Origin: Maratus speciosus
Lineage: Eukaryota > Arthropoda > Arachnida > Araneae > Salticidae
Length of the DNA: 64,000 nt
NCBI GenBank assembly: GCA_963932465.1
Contig: CAWVRF010001073.1
Coordinates: 1-64,000, forward strand
Direction of reading: 5' to 3'
Positions 36,533-48,334 of the stretch are shown piece by piece (position 1 is the first letter of the stretch; each line of letters starts with the position of its first letter). Below the pieces are notes generated by a model. It did no database searches, was not told the origin of the DNA, and was given only the letters and a program-made list of their open reading frames with translations. The position numbers and the translations under genes are program-made.

Positions 36533-36872
36533 CACTGTAAAAAAAACGACATTTTTACAGTACAAAGTACTGTTCATCTCGCGCACAAACTCGAACACAG
36601 TAAATGTGCTGTATCTTTCTTTGGTTTCCTGACTACATTAACATGGAAAATAGAGTAGTTGCGTAAAATTAACAGCACAATGTGCTAGCAATTTGGATGC
36701 CAGCTGTTTGTGCTGTAAAAATATGCGTCCAAATTGCCAGCACATTGTGTTGTTAATTTTACGCAACTACTGTATTTTCCATGTCAATATAGTCAGGAGA
36801 CCAAAGAAAGATACAACACATTCACTGTGATCGAGTTTGTTCTGGCAAATCTACAGTGGTTTTTTTACAGTG
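36533..36872. mobile_element. Foldback MITE with CACTGTAAAAA ends, 340 bp
   Basis: Left CACTGTAAAAAAAACG and right GTTTTTTTACAGTG are inverted, and nearly the whole interior is mirrored (CAGCACAATGTGCTAGCAATTT against its complement near 36735, in parts). It sits in the right Penelope arm; the left arm reads GCCATCAGTGCAAAA at 34879 without it, so the insertion followed the palindrome. Confidence 0.78.
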
Positions 36873-36945
36873 TGATGGTATGGCTATCGAAACTAGTTTG
36901 CTACAAGAAATAAAGTGTTTTGGAGCTTTAAACGTTGTTTTTATT

Positions 36946-37793
36946 TATAATTCCGAAAACTATCTGACTAAGTTAAGTGAGGTTAAGGACACTGGCGTAC
37001 TTTGAGCACTTTATGTTGCATTAAAGGAAAAGTTTATTGGGTGTTTAAACTACAGCAATTATGAGATAAAAAAGAGAACGAAACTTTAAGTTAAAGAATA
37101 TTGATGGTCAGTAATTAATTTTATGCAACGATTCATAATTTGGAAGGGATAGTTAATTCGAATGTCTACTATTTCTGAACACGTGTAATTTTGTGAGAGA
37201 AATGAATGTTTTTCCACAATTTTAAAGAAAAGGAGTAATAAAAAAAAGAGATTTTATTGATCGAAAAAATTTATTTGAATTGGTTATTTTTAAAAATTAA
37301 ATGTGGTACAATAAAAATGATACATTTATTCTCTAGTAGACGCAAAATTTGCCGGAGGGTAACCCACTAAACCCTCCTCATTATTCTGTGAAATAACATA
37401 ATTTCAAAAATATATTTATACGAGTATATTGCAGTATTTAAACATTTATATAATGTAATAAACTTGAATTTCCATGCCAGCTTAAACAGTTCCTTACTCA
37501 TTTAGAAATTGTCTGATGCATTTTCCTATACATACACATAGGCAGTTTCTAACCTTTTATTTAAATAATTTGTATATATATTACTAGTTTAAAGAAAGAT
37601 ATAACAAAACGTTATGAAATTTAATTTCTTCTCTAAGTCTATTAAACACGTATTTATAGCCCACAAATAAGAAACAGTTTATTCTTAAGTTGCATTCAAG
37701 ACCGGGAAAACTAAAAAGAAATATTCTTAAATTGATTTCATTGATTTTTTATATGACAGGACTTCATGCCACGTGCGAATTCTTTTTTCATTA
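36946..37793. other. AT-rich stretch, no recognised feature
   Basis: No open frame, inverted repeat or known motif is supported between the Penelope palindrome and Helitron copy 4. Confidence 0.35.
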
Positions 37794-39135
37794 TTAGGGG
37801 GCTCTGCCCCCTACGAGCTAAGCTCGCTAACAGCCGTTCAGACGCAGCAGACTCTAAAAGCACGCTAATTTGATCAACTTTAAAAAGATTTCGAAAGATT
37901 GATGTATAATTTAAAAAACAGTGGCGATCTACCTATAAACGGGTTTCTATTTATGTCTCTTTCATTACGGAATTTTAAGGCCAAATCAGCTGCTGTTAAA
38001 AGGAACAATGGCTGTTTTCGTCTTTGATTATATAAAATCAGTTAAACATTTCAAAATAATCTAATAAACGAATTAAGTAAACAGATTCTTTGCCTGCCGG
38101 TATTTTTTAACAAAGCGAAAATAAAGTTCTTTTAAATAAGACATTTTAAATGTATCGTTTTTAATCTTACGTAATTTTCACCAAACTTTTCTTTCTCTTT
38201 TTAATATTCACGTGACAATACTTTTTTTAGAAATGAAATATTATTTGCGCTGAAATAGTTGAAAAGATCATCTCGAAATATCAAATAAATGCCTTGCACA
38301 ATTTTAAATTTAAACTGTTTTGCAATATTATTTTTTGTTCATTTTACGTAATAAGTGTAACGTGACGTAAATGTGGCGTAATTTCTCCTATTTATGACTT
38401 CTGCATGTTAATGAATTTATTATTTTACGCTATCCTTTCTCTTTTAAAATCCACGTGTAAATATAGTTTTTATGACTTATTTTCCATAAGTTCCTGCTTT
38501 TTATACCTAATTATTTAATTCTAATTTGAAGGGGTTTTTTTTATGTTTATGACTGATTTTCAATAAATTCCTGCTTTTTATACCTAATTATTTAATTCTA
38601 ATTTGAAGGGGTTTTTTTATGTTTGTAATAGTCACATGTAATTTTTTTTTATTTGAAGCAAACATTATTGTTTGCGCCGTTTATACAGTGGGCAGCAGTT
38701 TAAATTAATACCACTTTCTAAAATAGGTAAAAAATATCTCTCGAAATGTTGAAAATTTGAATTTAAATAGAAATAAAACCTCAAAAACTGATTCAAATTA
38801 AAAAATAAATGCAGTCTGCATACTGGTAACTTCTAACGAATAAAATGATTTAAAAGTGATTATATTCCGATGTACAGTTTTTGCTCCTATAAAACTTTTT
38901 TAACGGAACGATTTGTCCAAATTTAGCATTAAATATATCTTAAAATAATTCTTCGAGTTGAAAACTGTCTGCATCACTCTGTTTATAAAACATTGCTCTA
39001 CAATACTACCGATTTTCATATTTTCTTATGCAATAGTTTTCTAAAATATTAACGAAAAAAGATCTCCAGTCAGAAGAAATTCAAAAGTGGCGGCGGCGGT
39101 GATAGCGTTAGTTACCTTTTTTTAAAATAGAGAGA
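37794..39135 (-). mobile_element. Family A non-autonomous Helitron, copy 4
   Basis: Minus strand: A then TCTCTCTATTTTAAAAAAAG, ending with the GGGGGC-AGA-GCCCCC hairpin and CTAA before host T, a valid CTRR variant. The GCC run is shorter (39090-39100). It lacks IE. A direct duplication of about 80 bp (38470-38548, 38549-38625, both with TTTATACCTAATTATTTAA) is private to this copy. Confidence 0.8.
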
Positions 39136-39199
39136 TTTATTTTGTATATTCATATTTTTATCTGAAAATCTTTCACACGACTGTCTTATGCATACAATA

Positions 39200-40821
39200 G
39201 GGGAGACTAGGGAGGGTTGACCATACGGGAGGCTTGACCCACCCATCATTTTTCATATTTAAAAGAACTTCAGAGTTTTATCATTAGGTGTCAACCAAAG
39301 CTACTGGAACGCTCAAACAACAGTCTTTGTTTCATACAGACAATCGAAATAGGTGTGGAAAAAATCAATTGTGAGGCGTTTTCAACCTAAAAGTTGTGTT
39401 TTTCAGAAATATTTTGTAATCTTTTTTCAGATAAAATATATCATAGAAATTTAAGTAAGTAGGTTTAAAGTAATGCAGAAATATCGAGCTTTCATTCGAG
39501 GCTTAAAGATTGTACAGAAAATTAGGCTTAATATAACAATGTGCTATTCTTTAGAACAGGGCTATGTAGAGAGGCTTAACCCAGTCAATGTGAGGGAGGG
39601 TTGACCAGATGAAATCTTTTTATTATAATAAAAAGAATAATAGTGTATATATACACTATGCATAATGAAATGTTAATGGCTATATATGGTGATGGAAAAT
39701 AAAATGTTTAGATTAAAGAAAGATGTGAAAAATCTCTTATAGCATCCACTGCAAGAAACAATTTAATGAAATATAAATGGGAAAGTTGAAAGGAACTTTT
39801 CCCATTTAAATATTACTACAACAGGTAAATAGAAACAGTATACAAGACTAGAAAGGACTAGAAAGTATGATAGCAGCAGTCCTAACACTTTCAGGGGCAG
39901 CGGTGTGCTTATAAAAGTACTTAAATTTAACTCCCAAACGCAACAATGGCATCAGAATTTTGCTAAAAAGTTTTCCATTTAACATGTATGTGAAATATAT
40001 CCCTTTTTCATATTTCCAAATAAATTTGTTCGTAAATTCCGGTGTCAGTCATTTATTTCAACATTTTAGAACTGAAAATACTTTGCCACTGAAAATGATA
40101 AAGAAGATGATGATCAGTTAAGTGCACATGCGGCTGCAAAAGAACTTAGCATTCACCGAAACACTTTTGGAAGGTATGTAGACAAATTTCAACTGCATGA
40201 ATACAGTGAGATGAAGCATACTATGTGACAATTAGAGTTGTCTGGTCGAGTGTCACAAAATGTCGGAAAAGAAGACAAAAAAAACGCGTGACAGCGGCTA
40301 TATATTCCGGGCATAATAATAGACGAAACCCTATGAAAACGGAACCTGTCTCTAACGGAATACTGTCCTAAATGTTAAATTTTTATTTTATGGTTGTACA
40401 ATTATACCTGCTCAGACGAAATTATGTCTTAAACAAAATTTTTCTCTTGTAAGTTACGATTACGCCTAAACACGTTTGTTTAAGCATCGTATTTTCAAAA
40501 ATGTTTTTTTATAATAATTAAAGCATGTAGCATAAAGTTATATAGCCTTTTTAAACAGATTTTATTTCTCTTCACAAATATTTCAATATAAAACAAAGTG
40601 GGTCAACCCTCCCATATGTGGGGAGCCTTGACACAGTATTTTCTCATGGTTAAAATCGATCATTTTTCAAGTTTCTTATATATTACACTTATGTAGCAAT
40701 TTTATTTTGATAACTGATTGTATAACGAATAAAATGATATATAAAACTTTATTCTACATTCAATATTTAAACAATTAAAAATAATTTTGTAAAAAGTGGG
40801 TCAACCTTCCCTAGTCTCCCC
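39200..40821 (+). mobile_element. pogo-like element with GGGGAGACTAGG ends
   Basis: Left GGGGAGACTAGGGAGGGTTG and right CAACCTTCCCTAGTCTCCCC are inverted with one mismatch and flanked by TA (39198-39199, 40822-40823). Motifs GGGTTGACC/GGTCAACCC recur inside (about 39215, 39598, 40600, 40800). A helix-turn-helix remnant of pogo type is present at 40080-40230, and no DDE domain, so it is an internally deleted copy. Confidence 0.78.
40082..40229 (+). pseudogene. HTH-psq (pogo/Tigger-type) DNA-binding remnant
   Basis: The frame reads an acidic DKEDDDQLSAHAAAKEL, then SIHRNTFGRYVDKFQLHEY and stops at 40229. The pattern AAKEL.I...T..RYV is the helix-turn-helix of pipsqueak/pogo/Tigger transposases that binds element ends. 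No start codon fits, so it is probably a fragment. It lies in the middle of the TA-flanked element. Confidence 0.62.
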
Positions 40822-40862
40822 TATACATATGTTCCAAATTTAAATTATTATTATTTTTTTAA

Positions 40863-41213
40863 GGGGGTAGGATACCTATGAGCAAGTCGAAAAAGTAAAA
40901 AATATCCCTATGTTCCAAGCTTTAAAACTTGTATAATAAGTCAAAAATAAAAAATCAAACTTCATTTAAATATAAAGCTTATATTTAAATTTATATTTAA
41001 AAAATATATATACTGGTAAATTCATAAATAAATATTGAAATAATAAGTTTAAAAATGTACGGTAATAACAGAAAAAAAATCTTGCGCGCATGATAAAATC
41101 TGAAAATATGCAAATAAAGAGGAAATTTTGGCGAAAATAAATACATAATAGAGTTACCTTTTTACTAAAACAAGAATATTTCTAAAAATATATTGACTAA
41201 ATTAAGAAAATAA

Positions 41214-41261
<48 letters not shown>

Positions 41262-41611
41262 AAGAAAGTACAAAAAACAGAAAAAATAAATAAAATTTTA
41301 CATTTTTCTGGTTTTAAGTTGTAGATAATACAGAAATGAATACGTGGGAAAAATTTCTTTTGTTTGCCATGTATAGTTTTTAAGTAACACTGCGCGCAGT
41401 ATCAAAGTTCATCGTTTTGAATAACTGCAACGCAAAGTTCAATTATCCTACGTAGTCTTAATATGTAGTCATAATAAAACTGCCATAACTAGTAAAATAA
41501 TGAGAATTTTTTAATGCGGTTTTTTGCATATTGTTCAGAAATGCGTACGGAATCAAAATATGTATTAAAAAAAATTCGAAAAATTTGATGGTTTAAAGGT
41601 ATCCTACCTCC
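40863..41611. mobile_element. TTAA element with GGGGGTAGGATACC ends
   Basis: After TTAA (40859-40862) comes GGGGGTAGGATACCTAT; the right end is AAAGGTATCCTACCTCC before TTAA (41612-41615). A 42-base poly-A lies at 41217-41258. The TTAA target and G-starting ends resemble the partial elements at 48889 and 49107. Class (piggyBac or Kolobok) unresolved; 749 bp with no coding. Confidence 0.72.
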
Positions 41612-41984
41612 TTAAGCCTTTTTCGTGTCTTATTGATTATGTATTTTGTAACTTTGATTATGTATTTTGTATTGATTATGTATTTGTATGTAAGTACACT
41701 TTTTTATTTAACTCAACCAGGATTTTGTAAGTAAAGATGAAATTTTTCAATGAATTTTGAGCTACTTCCTGATACGCTAATCGATGCAAATTATGCATAA
41801 TGGTGTGTTTCCGTTGACAATACAACATTTTAAGCGATCTTGTACTTTTTAAAATCGTCAAAAACCATCAAAAATATTTAAAGCTTGGATAAGTGTATCT
41901 TCATTAATATTTTATATATAAACATGAAATTTTGATTTTTGATTAAACAGATTATACTTTTTAATATAATATCGCTAGAAACGA

Positions 41985-42016
<32 letters not shown>

Positions 42017-42030
42017 TTATTTTAACAGAA
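41612..42030. other. AT-rich stretch with short TATTGATTATGTA repeats and AT tract
   Basis: TTGATTATGTATTTTGTA occurs three times at 41634-41690; an (AT)n tract lies at 41985-42012. The 61-codon minus frame has no domain. Confidence 0.4.
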
Positions 42031-42945
42031 CTAGGAGGCTCTGCCCCCATACGGGCTACGCTCGTTAACCGCCGTTCAGATACCGCAGACTCTAACAGCA
42101 CACTAATTTGATCGACTTTAAGAAGATTTCGGAGGATTAAATTATAATTTGAATCTGAAAATTATAATCTGACGTAATTTTCATCAAACTTTCCTTTCCC
42201 TTTTTAATATTCACATAAAGATACTTTTGTTAGAAATGAAGTACATTATGATCATCTTAAAATATCAAATAAATGTCTCTCGCAATTTTTAAATTTAAAC
42301 TGTTTTGCAATATTATTTTTTGTTCATTTTACGTAATAAGTGTAATGTGACACAAATGTGACGTAAATTCTGTTATGTAAGACATCTAACGCATGTTAAT
42401 GAATTTATTATTTTACAATATCCTTTCTCTTTTAAAATTCACGTGTAAGTATAGTTTTTATGACGTAATTTTCAATGAGTTCCTGCTTTTTATATTTTCT
42501 GTTTATAATAGTCACGTGTAAAATAAACTTTTAATTTGAAGCAAACATTACTGTTTGCGCTGTTTATACAATTGGCAACGGCTTAAATTAATACAATTTT
42601 CTAAAATATCTAAAAAATATCTCTTGAGATACTGAAAATTTGAATTTAAAATAGAAATAAAACTTGAAAAAATGAGTCAAATTAAAAAACTAAATGCAAT
42701 CTGCACACCGGGAAATTGTGACGCATAAAATGATCTAAAAATGATTAAATTCTATGTATAGTTTTTCCTCATATAAAACTTTTTTAATGGAACGATTTTG
42801 TCAAACTTTTGCATTAAATATCTCTTAAAATAATTCTTCCATATGAAAAATGTCTGCATCAGCTTTTTTATAAAACATTTCTCTATAATACTACCGATTT
42901 TCATATTTTTGTATGCAACAGTTTTTTTTAATATTAACGAAGAAG
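42031..42945 (-). mobile_element. Family A non-autonomous Helitron, copy 5, truncated
   Basis: The 3' terminus (complement of CTAGGAGGCTCTGCCCCC) and body match the family, but homology stops near 42945, before the GCC run and 5' TCTCTCT end. An internal part (the AACAGTGGCGATC block) is also deleted. The following 140 bases are unrelated. Confidence 0.7.
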
Positions 42946-43087
42946 GGTCATGCTTAAGCATTCAAATTGGATGCCGATCTTCCGGGAATATCTACGCAGA
43001 TTTTCATTGGACCATTTCCAAATTAAATTTTTTTTATATATAGAAGGATTTGTGTATTGTTGAAATTAAAACATCTCTTTTTTTTTT

Positions 43088-43223
43088 TTCAATTCCTACT
43101 ATTAGTTCACACTTTCCCTATATTTATTTATGTATTTATATATATATATTATTTATATATATACTTATATATAGTTATACATTATATAATACATATACAT
43201 TGTACATTTTATATAGTTGTACA
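43088..43223 (-). mobile_element. IE fragment with TA microsatellite
   Basis: TCAATTCCTACTATTAGTTC then ACACTTTCCC matches the start of IE; it runs into an expanded TA/TATATT tract (43110-43222), into which the Helitron at 43224 inserted. Confidence 0.6.
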
Positions 43224-45893
43224 TCTATACTCCTATTATAAAGAGGTAAATATTGTTTATTTGTAGGAGGTAAGCTCTGGAGCTACTGAACCGATTTCAA
43301 AAGTAATGGTATCAAAATGATGGTGTTAGTCCAACTTAGAACATAGGCTATATTGTATGTCGGTGCCACTACCCCAAAGGGGGTGCAGGAGCAGAAAACG
43401 TTCTAAAAATGCGATTTTTGCGTTACTGAAGGGCCTAGAAATATGAAATTTGGAATTTTAGTTACTTATAAGATATCAATGGTGTCAAAGAACAGTTCTT
43501 AAAAAATTCGAAATTTAAAAGGGGTGAAAATGCATAAAAAGCCTTCTAAAAAACGTTCTAAATGGTAGATTCTACACAATCTCAGGAAATAACAAACCGA
43601 TTTAAAAAATATTGGTGTCAAAATGATGGTGACAACGCTTGCTCCAAAATAGGCTACGTTTTATGTCGGTGCCACTACCCCACAGGGGGTGCAAGAGCAA
43701 AAAACGTTCTAAAAATTCGATTTTTGCGTTACTGAAGGGCCTAGAAATATGAAATTTGGAATATTAGTTATTTATATTATATCAATGGTGTCTAAAAATA
43801 GTTCTTAAAAAATTCGAAATTTAAAAGGGGTGAAAATGCACAAAAAGCGTTCTAAAAAACGTTCTAAATGGTAGTTTCTACACAATCTCAGGAAATAACA
43901 AACCGATTTTAAAAATATTGGTGTCAAAATGATGGTGACAACGCTTGCTCCAAGATCGGCTATGCTTTATGTCGGAGCCACTACCCCAAAGGGGGAGCAG
44001 GAGCAAAAAACGTTCTAAAAATGCGATGTATGTGTTACTGAAGGGCCTAGAAATATGAAATTTGAAATATTAGCTACTTATTAGATATAAAGGATTTCTA
44101 AGAACAGTTCTTAAACAATTCGAAATTTAAAAGGGGTGAAAATGCGCGAAAAGCGTTCTAAAAAACGTTCTACATGGTGGTTTCTACACTATCTCAGGAA
44201 ATGCCAAACTGATTTGAAAAATAATGGTGTCAAAATGACGGCGACAAGCCTTGCTCCAACATAGGCTATGTTTTATATCGGTGCCACTAAACCAAAGGGG
44301 ATGCAGGAGAAAAACGTTCTATATTGCGGTTTTTGCGTTACGAAAGGGCCTAGAAATATGAAATTTGAAATATTAGCTACTTATTAGATATAAAGAATTT
44401 CTAAGATTTTATGTCGGTATCACTATCACCTAGACGTTGCAGGAGCAAAAAAAAACGTTCTAAATTTCGATTTTTGTGATCGGTAGGGGCTTGCAACTTA
44501 AAATTAGGCAAGGTACATATTTATTAGATATAAATGATCTTTAAGAACAGTTTCGAAAAAATTGGAAATTTAAAAAGGGGTGAAAATGCGCGAAAACCGT
44601 TCTAAATTGCGATTTCTACTCAATCTCAGGAAATACCAAAGCTATTTCAAAAGTAATGGTTGCAAATAAATGGTGACAGTCCCTGCTATAACATAGGTTA
44701 TATTTTATGTTGCTGTCATTACCATCTGAGGGTTGCAAAAGTAAAACATGTTCTAATTTGCGTTTTTTTGCACAACTGAGGGGTCTAACACTTTGAAGTA
44801 TGGCATGGTATTTACTTACAAGATGCAACTGCTTATTAAGAACAGTGGAAAGACAATTCCAATTATAAAAAGATCAAGTATGCGAAAAGCGTAATAAATT
44901 ACAATTTTTAAGCAAACTTATAAAATACCAAATCGATTAAAAAAATAATGATGTCATATTGTTGGTAATAGAACCTGCTCAAACATAAGCTGTATTTTAT
45001 GTCTGTGCCACTACCACCAGAGGGTTGTAGGAGCTACAAACTTTCTAAATTGCGATTTCTGTGATACTGAAAATGCTAGAAACTTTAAGTATGGCATGGT
45101 ATATAGTTACTTATAAAATATAAATGCCTTCGAAGGACTGTCGAAAATAAATTCGAATTAAAAAGGGGTGAAGCGAAGGGGAGGAGCGAAAAGTATTCTA
45201 AAAAAGTCCTAAATTACGATTTCTATGCAATTTCAGGGAATATAAACCGATTATAAAAGTAATAGTTGCGAATCAATGGTAACAGTCTCTGATCCTACAC
45301 AGGCTATATTTTATGCCGATGTTTCTACCACCTGGTGTTTACAGGAACAACAAACGTTGTAAAAAAGGCCTTTGAAAGTTTTCTAAATTACGTTTCTGTG
45401 GAATATTAGGAAATAACAAATCGATTTCAAAATTAATGTTGGCACATTAATGGTGGCAATTCCTATTTCAACATAGCTCATTATGTTGAGAGAGGTGGTA
45501 GGACTTGGAATTTGACAAGATTGTTAATTTTAAGATGTAAGAAGATGGTTTCCAAAAAATTCAAAACTTGAAATGAATACTGAAATGAGCGTTTTAATTG
45601 AGCATAAAAGTTTCAAAATATTTTCTAAATTATCATTTATTTGGTTTTATTTCGTTTTATTAATTAAGTCTCATTTCTGCCTAATTCAGTGTAATAATTA
45701 TGTTTAATCAAACTGTGTTTTAAATAGTATTTTTTAAATTATTCCTAAATGTAACAAGTACCTTTTAATAAAACAAAATAAAACCTTTTAATAAAATAAA
45801 AATTTAGTTAGTACCTTTTAATAAAAATTAGACATATAAATATCACTTGGCATATTTCAAATATTACGCGAGCAAAGCCGCGGGATTTGCTAG
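43224..45893 (+). mobile_element. Helitron made largely of a 300 bp tandem array
   Basis: Starts TCTATACTCCTATTATAAAG after host A, and ends AGCAAA-GCCGCGGGA-TTTGCT hairpin with CTAG and host T. Between lie about eight diverged units of 300-306 bp. No Rep/helicase. An inverted copy is at 52693-54509, sharing both ends. Non-autonomous. Confidence 0.85.
43265..45500 (+). repeat. Tandem array, period about 300-306 bp
   Basis: CCTAGAAATATGAAATTTG recurs at about 43430, 43739, 44045 and 44348, with weaker versions near 44485, 44780 and 45070. Each unit also has TATGTCGGTGCCACTACCCC and AAAACGTTCTAAA. First units are most alike, later ones decay, suggesting addition or homogenisation at the left. 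Confidence 0.85.
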
Positions 45894-46401
45894 TATATTA
45901 TATCTATATACAGTTCAAGTAATAAAAAAATTTTGGTTTCTAAAGTCAATTCCTACTTAGGTCATCAAAGAAAAATTTAATATAATTCCTTAAGCTAATA
46001 TTAGTTTTTGTTGCATTAAAATATCTCAATTTGTTGATTTTCTATAAGCAAGTAGGTTTACAATGGAAGTCTATGGGAATTTGGCGAAATATTAGAGATA
46101 TCGCCAATTTGGCGTCACATTTGGCGACTCATTTTGGCCGCCAAATTTGGCGATATATAGCCAAGTTGGCGACAAACTTGGTGGTATTTGGCGGCAGAAC
46201 AGGGTCGCCCCCTATGATAACCCCTTATTGAAAATACTTTCATTGATCTTCAATAACCAATTGCCGCCATTTTGTGTCCCATGCAAAACTAAAATTAATT
46301 AATTAATTAATTAATATTTGAAAAAACTGTATTAACATCAATTGTCATCCAGTACAAGTTTTAAAAAAATTATTTCAACTTGATAGGATGAATAATGAGT
46401 A

Positions 46402-48271
46402 TCTATATTATAAAGGACAAACATATATGTGCGTAACGCATACGTCATTTTGCGAATGGCAACAGTTTGAAATTTGAAATGAAATTTTGATTTTGCAATT
46501 TTCTCTACTGCAAATTTTTAAATTTCTAAACATCGCACATTTTAAATTTTTACACCGTCGTATAAGGAAAAAAATGCTCTTTTAAATGCAATTTGTTTGA
46601 AAGCTGTATCTCAATTAATTTTTGAGATATTAATTTTTTTGCAGTTTTTAATACCATTTTTCTTATCGTGGCAACAAAAGTACCTCATTTCTATTGAAAG
46701 TTATTGAAAGTAAACGGAAAATAGTCGAAAATAGGAGATACAGTATCTTTGTTGCCATTTTCTCATAAAACCTGAAAAAATAGTTGAAAATAAAATATGG
46801 GCTATGTCAAGAATATTGTCTGTTATTCCGTGGTAATGACGTCATATGCACACTTTTCTATAGACGAAGTTTAAGACTGGGTTGTAAAAGTAGATTGCTT
46901 TAGCGGATGCAAATGACGTCATTTTATAAAAAAGCGTGTATTTTAATTCTTAAACCTGAATTATGTTTTGTAGAAGTGCGTCATTTTCGCAGCCCAGCTG
47001 CTATGAAATTCTTCACAGGTGAAAATGCTTCACTTTTGAGAATAATGTAATCGAAATCACACACTGATAAAACGCAATGTTTTACAAAAATTTAGAGTGT
47101 CTTTATAAAAGAGAGGTGACATGCAAATAATAGCGATTTATATTACAGAAATTGATGATTCTCGCCTGGATGGATTTGCTGCTGGGATGGATCTATATTA
47201 TAAAGAACAAACGTATCTGTGCGTAACGCTGACGTCATTTTGCGAATGGCGATTCTTCACGATCAAATTTCGGTCTCGAAATTTCGCTACTGCAATTTTT
47301 CAATCTTCTGACCATCGTACATTTTCAATTTTTGTCGCATAGGGAAATAAATGTACTTGCAAATGCAATTAGTTTAAAAACTCTATTGATTGACTGATGT
47401 ATTATATTTTCAAAAATAATTTTTAAGCATGATTTTTTTTTTAAGTTTATCTTATCACGTGCCGGTTTCAATACACAAAATAATAAACATTTTGCACATA
47501 AAGCAACAAACATTTTTCAGCATTTGTTTCTGACTATTTTTGCATAATGAAATTAATACTTCCTTTATAAGCAAATAAAAGAATAATATTAAAAAAACCC
47601 ACCAAACTAATATATTTGTGAAAGACAAATTAACGAAATTAATACTTCTTTTATAAACAAATAAAAGAATAATATTGAAAAAACGCAAATCTAACATATT
47701 TGTAATCGTACAATTTAAATTTTTAGATCACCAAATAGGATTTTTTTTTTCAAATGGAATTTGTTTGCAAAGTTCATCTCAGTTTTCTGATTGTCTATGG
47801 TTTTAAAACAATTTTAAAGCATGAAATTTTTTTAATTTATGTATGTCGGAGCTCGATTACGAAAGATTAATCCGTTTTCCCTTAAAAAATAAATGAAGAG
47901 TTCATTTTCTTACGGCTAATTTCCATTAAAAAAAACTTCCCTATGAATAATAAAATAAAATAATATAAATAAAACACAAATTTATCAGACATGTATAAGC
48001 TCTGAAATGATCAGAATATAAAAGGATGCCATAAGTAGTAAAATCTTGGCAAACAATTCTTAGCATGCGGCTAATAAGAAAATATCGCTTTTGACAAATT
48101 TCAAAAATGTATTTGATTGTGTAATTCGTATTTTCCATATGAAAAATGCTTTTTTAATGTAAGTGGTCAATATAAAAAATTTATTGCATATAAAAAAATT
48201 ATTAATTTTCAATAAAAAAAATGTTTTCAGCTATATTCTTTAACCCGGGAAGCCCGGGTACGATCCCCTAG
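46402..48271 (+). mobile_element. Helitron inserted A|T in IE, with two 5' ends
   Basis: 5' TCTATATTATAAAGGACAAA follows host A; the 3' end ACCCGGG-AAG-CCCGGGT hairpin is followed by ACGATCCC, CTAG and host T. Other IE copies read GAGTATTTTATTAACG with no gap, so the insertion is exactly between A and T without duplication. A second 5' terminus TCTATATTATAAAGAACAAA lies at 47191. No Rep/helicase coding. Confidence 0.87.
47549..47700 (+). repeat. Direct duplication, about 87 bp
   Basis: GAAATTAATACTTC.TTTATAA and AATAAAAGAATAATATT occur twice with CTAA(C/T)ATATTTGT after each. It is inside the Helitron. Confidence 0.8.
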
Positions 48272-48334
48272 TTTTATTAACGATTGAAAATTTGAACAAG
48301 ATATATAAGTATATAAATATATAAAATCTTTTTT

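Larger units (their letters stand above)
34803..36945. mobile_element. Penelope-like inverted dimer (2.1 kb palindrome)
   Basis: The arms run from TAAACAACGTTTAAAGC (34807) to GCTTTAAACGTTGTTTTTAT (36942) and meet at about 35648 around a 20-base loop (GATTTAC..GTAAATC). Both arms encode the same Penelope GIY-YIG remnant facing outward from opposite strands. Arms are strongly similar but diverged; short repeated units with TTTATTGGCC-like words fill them. The right arm carries an extra 340 bp MITE. Penelope elements are known for inverted and tandem arrangements, so a head-to-head insertion is plausible. Confidence 0.75.
45916..48325 (+). mobile_element. IE element split by a Helitron
   Basis: CAAGTAATAAAAAAATTTTG at 45916, GTCAATTCCTACTTAGG at 45944 and the TTGGCG/CGCCAA cluster (46080-46195) identify IE. 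At 46401 the Helitron interrupts it and IE resumes at 48272 with TTTTATTAACGATTGAAAAT; the normal AGTAGGAATTGA end is missing after about 48325. Confidence 0.75.
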
